DNA of 42,021 nt, from positions 1 to 42,021 of the forward strand of contig JBCCIS010000044.1 of assembly GCA_039028155.1 (NCBI GenBank), in the 5' to 3' direction. Of this stretch, positions 1-7,576 are shown piece by piece (the stretch's first letter is position 1; each line of letters opens with the position of its first letter). The stretch comes from Pseudomonadota bacterium. GTDB taxonomy: Bacteria > Pseudomonadota > Alphaproteobacteria > SP197. A model generated the notes under the pieces. The model was given only the letters and a program-made list of their open reading frames with translations. It ran no database searches and was not told the DNA's origin. A program made the position numbers and the translations under genes.

Positions 1-255
<255 letters not shown>

Positions 256-310
256 TCAGAGAGTATCTTTGAGGCAGACGGCGTCCGGGAAACCGGGCGC
301 CGTTTTGTTA

Positions 311-1687
311 TCAGCTTTCCGACCGTGGCCGTGCGGTGGGAATGGCGACGAACAGCGCGACGTTGACCAAGGCGCCGATGACGAAACCTTCTATCAACAA
401 AGGCTTGCCCAGGAGTTGGTTCCACAGGAGCGCGGTGATGAAACCGCCGATGGCGCCGGCGACGAAACAGCGCGTGCTCTTGGGATAACCCAAGATCGTC
501 GCAGCCAGCGGCACGACGATGACCGGCGCCCAATAGGTGTAAGCGAAGATCAGGATGTCCAGCAGGCTCTCGATCGTCAGCGCGAAGCCGACGGAGAGCA
601 GGCCGACGATGAGGGTCACCGCCTTCGCCAAACGCAGGTAGCCGAGCTCGCCCAGCCGCGATCCCGCGACTGGCTTGACCAGATCGTTGACGAAGGCGAT
701 CGCCGCGGAGTTCAGGAACGAGTCGCCCGACGACATGACGATCGCGATGATGCCCGCAATCACCAAGCCCTTGAGCACCGGCGGCAGGACATTGACGACC
801 ACGTGCGGCAGGGCGAGGTTGGAGGCGATTGCCGGGTCCATGGCGAGCGCGACGAGCCCGATCAAGCCGGATATCGCGAAGAAGGGGATGGAGAAGAGGC
901 CGGACATCAGGACGCCGCGCGCGGCCTTGTTGGCGTCCTTGCTGATCAAGAGGCGCTGCAGATAGGGCGGCACCAGGGTCTCGCCCAACAGAAAGGTCAG
1001 GAACAGCGCGCCGACCCCGATCCAGGTGTAGTGGATCCCGGGAACCTCGAACCGGTCCTTCGGCACCGCCGCGACCAGCGCGTCGAACCCGCCGACATAA
1101 ATGATGCCGAAGACGAGCACCAGCGGGATGCCGATCGCCAGCATGACGAACTGAAAGAGGTCGGTCACCACCACGGCCCGCATGCCGCCGGCTGTCGTAT
1201 AGGCGATCACGATGCCGCAGCCGATCAGGATGCCGACCTCGATCTGCATGCCAAGAAAGACGTTGAAGATCGCACCGATTGCGCCGACCTGCGCGCCGAC
1301 GATGCCGGTGCACAGCAGAAGGGCGAAGACCCCGCTGACCATGCGCCCGGTGCGTCCGTAGCTGGTCGCCAGGATGTCACCGGCCGAGATGGCACCGGGA
1401 AAGTGCACCATGCGCGGCGCGATATAGCGGGCGACCAGGATCTCCTTTAGGCTGAAGCCCCACAGGCCGACCACGTTGACGATGCCGAACAGGAACACCT
1501 TCTCGGCGTTGCCGATGGAAAACCCGCCGCCGATGAACGACGCCGACATGGTGGCGAAGACCACAATCGATCCGTAGGAGCGCCCGGCGACGGCATATTC
1601 GTCGACCGACTTGATAGCGCGGCTGGTCCAGAGCCCTATCGCCAGAACGATGCACAGGTAACCGGCGACGACGATATAGTCGATCAT
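311..1687 (-). CDS. Sodium:solute symporter (SSS family)
   Basis: A 458-residue integral membrane protein with about 13 hydrophobic segments, normal for the SSS (SLC5-like) family. The N-terminus (MIDYIVVAGYLCIVLAIGLW) forms the first helix. It is followed by a family-typical stretch, DEYAVAGRSYG, then SASFIGGGFSIGNAEKVF. It should couple sodium entry to uptake of an organic solute across the inner membrane; the substrate cannot be read from sequence. The frame stays open up to 1888, but that would run into the hydrolase start at 1823 and add a non-hydrophobic leader, so the ATG at 1687 is chosen. It sits on the opposite strand between two formaldehyde-detoxification genes, with no evident link to them. 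Confidence 0.88.
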   Translation of the reverse strand: MIDYIVVAGYLCIVLAIGLWTSRAIKSVDEYAVAGRSYGSIVVFATMSASFIGGGFSIGNAEKVFLFGIVNVVGLWGFSLKEILVARYIAPRMVHFPGAISAGDILATSYGRTGRMVSGVFALLLCTGIVGAQVGAIGAIFNVFLGMQIEVGILIGCGIVIAYTTAGGMRAVVVTDLFQFVMLAIGIPLVLVFGIIYVGGFDALVAAVPKDRFEVPGIHYTWIGVGALFLTFLLGETLVPPYLQRLLISKDANKAARGVLMSGLFSIPFFAISGLIGLVALAMDPAIASNLALPHVVVNVLPPVLKGLVIAGIIAIVMSSGDSFLNSAAIAFVNDLVKPVAGSRLGELGYLRLAKAVTLIVGLLSVGFALTIESLLDILIFAYTYWAPVIVVPLAATILGYPKSTRCFVAGAIGGFITALLWNQLLGKPLLIEGFVIGALVNVALFVAIPTARPRSES

Positions 1688-1822
1688 GTCGTGGCGAGCC
1701 GCATGGACACGGAGATCCCGATGGATGATGGAGCGCTTTTGCGCAACGGCACACGATTCCATATCCGCGACATTGTCAACCTGTCGACGGGCTGTTAGAG
1801 CGAACCGACCACGGAGGAACTC

Positions 1823-2665
1823 ATGACAGCCATCGAAACCATTTCCGAAAACCGCTGCTTCGGTGGCGTGCAGGGGATCTATCGCCACCAGTCCGACGAG
1901 ATCGGGCTGCCCATGCGGTTCGCACTCTATCGCCCGCCGCAGGCCGAGAACGGGCCCGTGCCGGTGCTCTATTACCTTTCAGGCCTCACCTGTACCGAAG
2001 AGAATTTCACCATTAAGGCGGGCGCCCAGCGGCTGGCGGCCGAACACGGTTTTGTCGTTGTCGCGCCCGACACCAGCCCGCGCGAGACCGGCATTCCGGG
2101 CGAGGACGACGACTGGGCTTTCGGCACCGGCGCCGGCTTCTATCTGGATGCGACGGCCGAGCCATGGTCGCGCCACTACCGCATGGAAAGCTATATCGTC
2201 AAAGAGCTGCCGGGCGTGGTGGAAGGCAACTTCCCGGCTGACGGCGCGCGGCGCAGTGTCTTCGGCCATTCCATGGGCGGTCACGGCGCGCTGTCGCTGG
2301 CGTTGAAGAACCCCGGCATGTTTCAGTCCGTCTCGGCTTTCGCACCGATGGTGTCGCTGATGAACTGCGAGCCCGGTATCAACGCGCTCAAAGGTTATCT
2401 GGGCGACGACCAGGAGTCATGGCGGCGCTACGACGTCTGCGACCTCATTGCCTCGGGCCATACATGCCCGCCGATCCTGGCCGACCAGGGTACCGTCGAC
2501 GAGTTCCTGCCCAACCTGCTGCCCGATCGTCTGGAAGCGGTCTGCGCGGAGAAGGGCCAGGCGCTGACGCTCAACATGCGCGACGGTTACGACCACAGCT
2601 ATTGGTTCGTACAGTCCTTCATGGCCGACCACTTCGCCCACCACGCGGCCGCGCTTAACCCGTGA
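1823..2665 (+). CDS. fghA: S-formylglutathione hydrolase
   Basis: A 280-residue esterase D-type alpha/beta hydrolase, the usual length for the family. It hydrolyses S-formylglutathione to formate and glutathione in the cytoplasm, the second step of glutathione-dependent formaldehyde oxidation. The nucleophile elbow is GHSMGGHGA with Ser150. The other triad residues fit Asp226 in DQGTVDEFLP and His258 in GYDHSYWF. The family-typical cysteine in YLSGLTCTEENF is Cys57. A good ribosome site (GGAGG at 1813-1817) precedes the ATG. The class III dehydrogenase that makes its substrate lies upstream on the same strand, separated by a symporter gene on the other strand. The stop codon overlaps the GTG start of the next gene, so the two are probably translationally coupled. 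Confidence 0.96.
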   Translation: MTAIETISENRCFGGVQGIYRHQSDEIGLPMRFALYRPPQAENGPVPVLYYLSGLTCTEENFTIKAGAQRLAAEHGFVVVAPDTSPRETGIPGEDDDWAFGTGAGFYLDATAEPWSRHYRMESYIVKELPGVVEGNFPADGARRSVFGHSMGGHGALSLALKNPGMFQSVSAFAPMVSLMNCEPGINALKGYLGDDQESWRRYDVCDLIASGHTCPPILADQGTVDEFLPNLLPDRLEAVCAEKGQALTLNMRDGYDHSYWFVQSFMADHFAHHAAALNP

Positions 2666-3618
2666 AGTCGCGCGCGGCGCTGCTGGCTGTTCTGTTGCTG
2701 GCAACAGGTTGTGCCACGGCGCCGTCATCAAGCGAACGGATTGATTTCGATAGCGCCAACTATGGTTTCCTGAACGAGGTCATGACGGGGGACGCCGGGC
2801 AGCCTCAAGGCGTTTGGGGCTACCTGATGACGCCCGACAGTCCGCCACCGTGGCCCGCCGTCATTCTGCTGCACAGCGCATCGGGACCGGGCAGCCAGGA
2901 TTGGTTCTACGCCGAACTCTTGCGCGACGCCGGCTACGCCGCCTTTGTCGTCGACAGCTTTGGCGCACGTGGCGTCACACGCACGGTCGACGATCAGACG
3001 CTGGTGACAGAGGCCAGTATACTGGCCGACGCGTTCGCGGCACGTCGCGCGCTTGCGGCCGATCCGAGAATTGACGGCGACAGCATCGCCCTGGTCGGCT
3101 TTTCCAAAGGCGGCATCGCCGCGCTTTATGGTGCGCTTGAAACGATCCGCGCCGCCTATGGTGGTGACCGTTTCGCCGCCCACGCGGCGTTCTATCCATG
3201 GTGCGGCCTCAGGCCCCTGGACACGACAACGACCGGCGCGCCGGTGCTGATCCAGATGGGCGATAACGATAACGTCACGCCGGCTGTGTTGTGCCGCGAT
3301 CTCGTGGCGTCGATGGCGGGTGAGCCGGTCGACCTCGTGATCTATCCGGGCGCCCGCCACGCCTTCGATCATCCGACTCTAGACGGTCTGGACTGGGTGC
3401 CCGTCACCGGCATGATTCCGTCCGACTGCCTGATCGAGGAGACCGGTCCTGGTGTCTTCGTCGAACGCACCACTGGCGACACGGTCGATGGTGCGTCGCT
3501 CGGCGACGTGCTCACCGCGTGCGGGCGGCGTGGCGCCGAGGCCGGCGGCAATGCCGAGGCGGCGGCCGCGGCGCAGCAAGCGCTGCTCGACTTCCTGGCG
3601 GCCGCCTTTTCGCCATAG
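2662..3618 (+). CDS. Dienelactone hydrolase-family lipoprotein
   Basis: A 318-residue alpha/beta hydrolase with a lipoprotein signal: a positively charged start, a hydrophobic run, then LLLATGC with the lipid-modified Cys17. The nucleophile motif is GFSKGG (Ser148), with Asp203 in MGDNDNVTP and His233 in GARHAFDHP completing a triad. Classical dienelactone hydrolases use Cys as nucleophile; serine here suggests a general esterase. The GTG start overlaps the previous stop as GTGA, so it is very likely co-translated with S-formylglutathione hydrolase. A membrane-anchored extracytoplasmic esterase next to a cytoplasmic formaldehyde enzyme has no obvious metabolic reason, and the substrate is unknown. 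A long imperfect stem-loop follows the stop. Confidence 0.85.
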   Translation: MKSRAALLAVLLLATGCATAPSSSERIDFDSANYGFLNEVMTGDAGQPQGVWGYLMTPDSPPPWPAVILLHSASGPGSQDWFYAELLRDAGYAAFVVDSFGARGVTRTVDDQTLVTEASILADAFAARRALAADPRIDGDSIALVGFSKGGIAALYGALETIRAAYGGDRFAAHAAFYPWCGLRPLDTTTTGAPVLIQMGDNDNVTPAVLCRDLVASMAGEPVDLVIYPGARHAFDHPTLDGLDWVPVTGMIPSDCLIEETGPGVFVERTTGDTVDGASLGDVLTACGRRGAEAGGNAEAAAAAQQALLDFLAAAFSP

Positions 3619-3622
3619 TGCC

Positions 3623-3670
3623 GGGAACGGCGTTTTAGCTAAGCGCTTGAAATCGCTAGCTTCCGTTCCC
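3623..3670 (+). other. Long imperfect stem-loop between hydrolase and hsp20
   Basis: GGGAACGG at 3623-3630 is complementary to CCGTTCCC at 3663-3670. Inside it, AGCTA at 3637-3641 and GCG at 3643-3645 pair with CGC and TAGCT at 3654-3661. The structure could end transcription of the upstream operon, but no T-run follows. The apical loop holds the CTTGAAA element proposed as the hsp20 promoter -35, so DNA-level roles overlap here. Confidence 0.45.
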
Positions 3671-3677
3671 ACGTTAA
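3646..3677 (+). promoter_or_regulatory. Candidate sigma-32 (RpoH) promoter of hsp20
   Basis: CTTGAAA at 3646-3652 matches the -35 core of heat-shock promoters. Counting from CTTGAA (3646-3651), a 16-base spacer leads to CCCACGTTAA beginning at 3668, a partial match to the RpoH -10 element. Transcription would start near 3680-3685 and leave a leader of about 90-95 nucleotides before the hsp20 ATG. The assignment is inference from motif and position. Confidence 0.5.
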
Positions 3678-3688
3678 CCCTCGTGCCG

Positions 3689-3774
3689 CCGCCATTTCGG
3701 GGTGGCATATGCCGGTTTGCCATTGGATTCCGGCATTGAACGTCAGGCCCTCGCTCAGTGGAGGAGATGCCCCT
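3689..3774 (+). promoter_or_regulatory. ROSE-like RNA thermometer in the hsp20 leader
   Basis: The leader folds on paper into three successive hairpins. GCCA (3691-3694) pairs with TGGC (3703-3706). ATGCCGG (3709-3715) pairs with CCGGCAT (3730-3736). The last hairpin hides the ribosome site: UCGCU at 3751-3755 pairs with AGGA at 3762-3765, leaving the central G bulged. C3750-G3766 extends that helix, and GGC (3746-3748) pairs with GCC (3769-3771). U(U/C)GCU pairing with AGGA around a bulged G is the defining feature of ROSE elements, which control small heat-shock genes in alphaproteobacteria. The multi-hairpin layout and the target gene also fit. Melting of the last helix at high temperature would expose the ribosome site; this has not been tested here. 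Confidence 0.65.
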
Positions 3775-4236
3775 ATGGCCCGAATGACGGCCTTTGACAG
3801 CCCGCTTTTGCTGGGTTTTGACCATTTCGAGCGTGTGCTCGATCGGGTCGCCAAAACGTCCAGCGACGGCTATCCGCCCTACAACATTGAGCAGATCGGC
3901 GAGAACGGCCTCAGGATCACCCTGGCCGTGGCCGGCTTCACCATGGACGATTTGAGCGTCCTGGTGGAGGAAAACCAGCTGATCGTGCGCGGCAAACAGG
4001 TCGACGACGACAAGCGGATCTACCTGCATCGCGGCATCGCCGCGCGCCAGTTCGTGCGCAGCTTCGTGCTCGCCGAGGGTATCGAGGTTGTCGGCGCGTC
4101 GCTCGACAACGGCCTACTGCATGTCGACCTGGAACGGCCGATCCCGGAGGTCAAACAAAAGGTCATCGACATCAAGGCCGGCGACGGAACCGGTAGCCGC
4201 GCCAAGATCGTCGAGGGTCTGGAGCAGAAGTCCTGA
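3775..4236 (+). CDS. Small heat-shock protein, Hsp20/alpha-crystallin family
   Basis: A 153-residue Hsp20 chaperone of the IbpA-like bacterial class. The short N-terminal arm has PLLLGFDHFERVLDRV. The alpha-crystallin domain follows, roughly residues 35-130, including LAVAGFTMDDLSVLVEEN and the conserved A-x-x-x-N-G-L-L motif (GASLDNGLLHVDL). A charged tail with an I-x-I-type segment (VIDIKAG) closes it. Such proteins bind unfolding polypeptides without ATP and hand them to other chaperones. An in-frame ATG exists at 3709, but it lies inside the structured leader. The ATG at 3775 has GGAGGAG about 9 bases upstream and gives the family N-terminus, so it is chosen. Regulation is probably by a sigma-32 promoter plus an RNA thermometer. 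A DUF1150 gene follows 41 bases downstream. Confidence 0.93.
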   Translation: MARMTAFDSPLLLGFDHFERVLDRVAKTSSDGYPPYNIEQIGENGLRITLAVAGFTMDDLSVLVEENQLIVRGKQVDDDKRIYLHRGIAARQFVRSFVLAEGIEVVGASLDNGLLHVDLERPIPEVKQKVIDIKAGDGTGSRAKIVEGLEQKS

Positions 4237-4277
4237 CCGCGTAACACGCCGCATGACGGGTGTAGAGGAGAGTAACC

Positions 4278-4508
4278 ATGCCGAACACGGAGAACACATT
4301 CAAAGACGCGATCGCCGCCATGTCGCCGGAGGCGTTCGCCAAAATGGGCGCGCCGCATCTGGCCTATGTCGCGCCGGTCGAGACCGAGCAGGGCAAGGCC
4401 TATGGCATCCATGGCGCGGACGGCAGCCTGCTGGCCGTCGTCGAATCGCGTGAGCTGGCGTTTGTCGCCGCGCGCCAGAACGACCTGGAGCCGGTCAGCA
4501 TCCAGTAA
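4278..4508 (+). CDS. DUF1150 family protein
   Basis: A 76-residue protein with the DUF1150 pattern: an N-terminal acidic helix, then MGAPHLAYVAPV and YGIHGADGSLLAVVESRELA, ending in a short tail. The family is small, alphaproteobacterial and functionally uncharacterised. It commonly sits directly behind an hsp20 gene, as here (41 bases), so a link to the heat-shock response is plausible. A strong ribosome site (GAGGAG at 4265-4270) precedes the ATG. No membrane segment or cysteine pair is present. Confidence 0.85.
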   Translation: MPNTENTFKDAIAAMSPEAFAKMGAPHLAYVAPVETEQGKAYGIHGADGSLLAVVESRELAFVAARQNDLEPVSIQ

Positions 4509-4540
4509 CGCGGATCAACCATCTTTAAGCGCGCTAACGC

Positions 4541-4620
4541 GCGGACCCCTCACCCCGGCCCTCTCCCTAAAGCGGAGAGGGCGCCCAGCATTGTTTCCCT
4601 CTCCCCTGGAGGGAGATGGA
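4541..4620. repeat. Non-coding C-rich hairpin pair of the dispersed-repeat type
   Basis: CCCTCTCC at 4559-4566 pairs with GGAGAGGG at 4574-4581 across a 7-base loop. A second hairpin follows, CTCCC at 4601-4605 with GGGAG at 4611-4615. The wording 'CCCCTCACCCCGGCCCTCTC' resembles extragenic palindromic elements scattered through many proteobacterial genomes. No second copy was seen in this window. It may also end transcription behind the DUF1150 gene, although no T-run follows. Confidence 0.5.
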
Positions 4621-4658
4621 CGTGCAGGCTTGGCCGCGCTAGCGCCTCGGAGCCCGGT

Positions 4659-4684
4659 CGACCCACATCGAACGATGTGGGTCG
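4659..4684. repeat. Perfect 12-bp inverted repeat with a 2-base spacer
   Basis: CGACCCACATCG (4659-4670) is followed by AA and its exact reverse complement CGATGTGGGTCG (4673-4684). It lies in the 320-base gap between the DUF1150 gene and the first EamA transporter, about 145 bases before that transporter's start. The near-continuous dyad could be a protein-binding operator, a terminator or the second half of an extragenic repeat. The rest of the gap shows no gene. Confidence 0.6.
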
Positions 4685-4828
4685 TGAATCGGCCTCCCAT
4701 TCTTAGATAAGAGCTAGTCCATGGATTAGCCTAGCTTGGGCCGAAGCTGGGTGAGGGTGCTCATGGCCGCTTGTCAGCACCCCATTCGGCACCGATAGTG
4801 CCCGCTCCAAACTCGGGGCGGGCCTGCC

Positions 4829-5746
4829 GTGTCATCCAATCCATCCCCCGACGGCGACTGGCGCGGCCGGCTTCACGGCATCGCCTTTATGTTGGTCGGC
4901 ATCACGCTGTTTGCCTGGCATGACGCGCTGAACAAATGGCTGGTGACGGCCTATTTCGTCTACCAGCTGTTGCTGTTGCGGTCGCTGTTTTCCTTTGTGC
5001 CCGTGCTGGTACTGGTCCGCCGGGCAGGCTTCCGCAAGACGCTGACGACACGCAAGTTCGGCGCGTTGCTGCTGCGTGGCTTCTTGTTGTTCATGGCGTT
5101 CGCGACCTGGGTCGGCGCGCTCGACATGGTGCCGCTTGCCGACATGGTGGCGGTCGGGATGGCGATGCCGCTGGTGGTGACGGCGTTCGGTGCGCTGCTG
5201 CTGGGCGAAACCGTCGATGCCCGGCGCTGGGCCGCGATCTTCGCCGGGTTTTTCGGCGTTCTGCTGATCGTCGGGCCCAGCGGCGAGTTCCCGTTGGCCG
5301 CGACCATGCTGGCGATGTCCTCGGTGGTCTTTTTCGGCATGGCGTTCGTGCACACGCGCCGGTTGGGTGTGACCGAATCTGCCGAGACCATGGTGCTCTT
5401 CCAGATCATCTTCAACAGCATCGGCAGCGGTGTGGTGCTGCTGATCCTGCCTGGCGAATGGCTGACACCCAGCATCGTCGACTGGGGTCTTTTCGCCGCC
5501 GTTGGTCTGTGCGCGGGCCTCGCCCAATTCTGCATGACCAGCGCGTTCCGTGCCGCGCCGCTATCGGTGGTCGCGCCCTTTGAGTACCTCGCGCTCGTCT
5601 GGGCTGTTATCCTGGGTTATGTCGTTTGGGGCGACATTCCGGATCTATGGTCGGTGGCGGGGGCTCTGATTGTGGTCGCGAGCGGTCTTTACACGGTGTA
5701 CAGGGAGGCGTCGCTGCGACGCGCGACTTCCGGCGGGCCGCCTTGA
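4829..5746 (+). CDS. EamA-family (DMT superfamily) transporter, first of four
   Basis: A 305-residue membrane protein with about ten hydrophobic segments in two EamA repeats, the standard DMT architecture. The first segment begins RLHGIAFMLVGITLFAWHDA. The second repeat ends with PFEYLALVWAVILGYVVWGD, the family's final-helix pattern. Members export or exchange metabolites such as amino acids or nucleobases; the substrate is unknown. The GTG at 4829 is the start that leaves a short hydrophilic N-terminus. It is the first of four adjacent paralogues on this strand. Its stop shares one base with the ATG of the next gene (TGATG), indicating an operon with tight coupling. Confidence 0.9.
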   Translation: MSSNPSPDGDWRGRLHGIAFMLVGITLFAWHDALNKWLVTAYFVYQLLLLRSLFSFVPVLVLVRRAGFRKTLTTRKFGALLLRGFLLFMAFATWVGALDMVPLADMVAVGMAMPLVVTAFGALLLGETVDARRWAAIFAGFFGVLLIVGPSGEFPLAATMLAMSSVVFFGMAFVHTRRLGVTESAETMVLFQIIFNSIGSGVVLLILPGEWLTPSIVDWGLFAAVGLCAGLAQFCMTSAFRAAPLSVVAPFEYLALVWAVILGYVVWGDIPDLWSVAGALIVVASGLYTVYREASLRRATSGGPP

Positions 5747-6639
5747 TGGCCAGCCACGCCCACCGACCGCTGCTCGGCATCGTCTACATCAACGTCGCGT
5801 TAATGATCCTTGCCTGCAACGAGGCTTTGATCCGGCTCCTCACAGAGGACTATTCACCGATCCAGATCGCCTTCATTCGGTTCGTCGTCATGGCGATCCT
5901 GGTCGGTGCCGCCATCGTCGGCATGAAGCGTCGCGAGCTGTTCCAAGCCAACAGATGGTGGCTTTTGGTTCTGCGCGGTGTGCTGGGGGCCATCGCGAGC
6001 GGCAGCTTCTTCTTCAGCATCAAGTTTCTTGAGCTCGACGACGCGACCACGATCAGCCTATCGGCGCCGATCTTCGTCGCGGCGCTGTCGGGCTGGCTTT
6101 TGCGCGAACGCGTCCCGGCGGCCCGATGGGGCGCCGTTGTTCTGGGGTTTGTGGGGGTCGCCATCGTCATGCGCCCGGGCGCCGGGCTGTTCAATATCTG
6201 GGCCTTCGTCGCGTTCATCTCGGCCGGCGCTTACGCGCTCGCCATGATGGTCAACCGCGTCCTCACGCGCACGGAAGACAGTCTGACAATCATCTTTTAC
6301 TTCCCTCTGTTCGGCAGCCTAACACTGTTGCCGTTCATGCCGTTTCTCTGGACGTCAACGCCGGCCTCGGAATTCCCGATGCTCTTCGCCGTCGGTCTTC
6401 TCGCGGGCATCACGCAGTACTTGATGATGCAGGCTTATCGCTTTGCCGCCGCAAACACGGTGATCACGTTCGATTACATGGGTGTGCTCTACATTGCGAT
6501 CATCAGCTATCTGGTCTTTGCCGAGATCCCCAGTTGGAACCTGATTGCCGGCGCCGTGCTGCTGATCGCCAGCGGTATCTTCATCGTTTATGACGAAGCG
6601 CGACAGCTCAAACGCATGGCGGGCGAGAGCAAGGCGTGA
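5746..6639 (+). CDS. EamA-family (DMT superfamily) transporter, second of four
   Basis: A 297-residue, roughly ten-helix EamA protein. It opens with LLGIVYINVALMILACNEAL and ends with TFDYMGVLYIAIISYLVFAE before a short charged tail. The frame stays open upstream to 5626, inside the preceding gene. The ATG at 5746 overlaps the previous stop by one base and places the first helix correctly, so it is used. Its N-terminus and that of the third transporter (LLGIAYINVAVIFYALQDGL) are clearly alike, pointing to a local duplication. The physiological substrate cannot be inferred. Confidence 0.9.
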   Translation: MASHAHRPLLGIVYINVALMILACNEALIRLLTEDYSPIQIAFIRFVVMAILVGAAIVGMKRRELFQANRWWLLVLRGVLGAIASGSFFFSIKFLELDDATTISLSAPIFVAALSGWLLRERVPAARWGAVVLGFVGVAIVMRPGAGLFNIWAFVAFISAGAYALAMMVNRVLTRTEDSLTIIFYFPLFGSLTLLPFMPFLWTSTPASEFPMLFAVGLLAGITQYLMMQAYRFAAANTVITFDYMGVLYIAIISYLVFAEIPSWNLIAGAVLLIASGIFIVYDEARQLKRMAGESKA

Positions 6640-7496
6640 GGGCTGGTGATCGATCGCTTCTGGGCATCGCCTATATCAATGTTGCCGTCATTTTTTATGC
6701 GCTACAGGACGGTCTGGTCCGTTACCTGACTGCGGACTATCCGGTGCTCCAAATTCAGTTCGTCCGCTCGGCGGTGATGATGTCGACCATGCTCGTGATC
6801 ATCGTGTCGCTGCGACGTTTCGCCGATCTGAGACCACGTCGGCTGGGATTGCTGATGTTCCGCGGGTACACGAGCCTGATCGGTGTCGCCCTGATGTATC
6901 TGGTGTTGGCCAACATGGCGCTAGCCGACGCGTTCACCATCTTCATGACCGGTCCAATCTTCATTGCGCTGTTCGGTATTCCGATCTTGAAGGAGAAGGT
7001 TGGTTTAACGCGCGCGATTGCCATTGGCGTCGGATTCATCGGCGTGGTGGTCATCATGGAGCCGGGCAGTGGCGTCGCGACCCAATGGGCCATCGTTGCC
7101 TTGCTGGGCGCTGCGATCTATGGGCTTGCCATGGTCACGACACGTGACCTGACCAAATCGGAAAGCAGCCTGACCATCGTCCTGTTCACCAATCTGTTCG
7201 TCGTTGCGGTTCTGCTGCCGGTGCAGCCTTTCATATGGGTTGTTCCGCCGCTTACCGATCTTGTGTTGTTGCTGGCGGTTGGCGCCTTGGCGACGCTGGC
7301 GCAGTTTCTGCTGGCCCAGGCCTATCGTCACGCCAGCGCCGCGACCGTCGCGCCGTTCGACTATGTCGCCTTCATCTATGTTGTCATCGTCGGCTATCTG
7401 ATGTTCGGCGAGGTGCCCACCTGGCAGGTTGGCCTGGGCGCCGCTATCCTGATCGCCAGCGGTTTGGTCATGGTACGCCACGAGCGCGGTCGCTAA
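6636..7496 (+). CDS. EamA-family (DMT superfamily) transporter, third of four
   Basis: A 286-residue EamA protein with two five-helix repeats. The GTG start overlaps the previous stop by four bases (GTGA), so translation is probably coupled. The first helix reads LLGIAYINVAVIFYALQDGL and the last-repeat signature is PFDYVAFIYVVIVGYLMFGE. It is the closest relative of the second transporter among the four by eye. All four keep the (P/T)F(D/E)Y signature near the C-terminus while loops and mid-protein helices differ. That pattern fits either divergence in substrate or paired function. Confidence 0.9.
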   Translation: MRAGDRSLLGIAYINVAVIFYALQDGLVRYLTADYPVLQIQFVRSAVMMSTMLVIIVSLRRFADLRPRRLGLLMFRGYTSLIGVALMYLVLANMALADAFTIFMTGPIFIALFGIPILKEKVGLTRAIAIGVGFIGVVVIMEPGSGVATQWAIVALLGAAIYGLAMVTTRDLTKSESSLTIVLFTNLFVVAVLLPVQPFIWVVPPLTDLVLLLAVGALATLAQFLLAQAYRHASAATVAPFDYVAFIYVVIVGYLMFGEVPTWQVGLGAAILIASGLVMVRHERGR

Positions 7497-7576
7497 GAAT
7501 TACCATTCTAAGCGTTGCGCTGCGCCCGCCATGGCTCTATGCGAGTGTTTCCAACGTCCATTCGGACCACACCAAC

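Noticed and set aside
269-1450. Plus-strand frame of about 390 codons opposite the symporter
   Set aside because: Extremely charged, D/Q/R-rich translation without protein-like features, and the opposite strand encodes a clear membrane protein.
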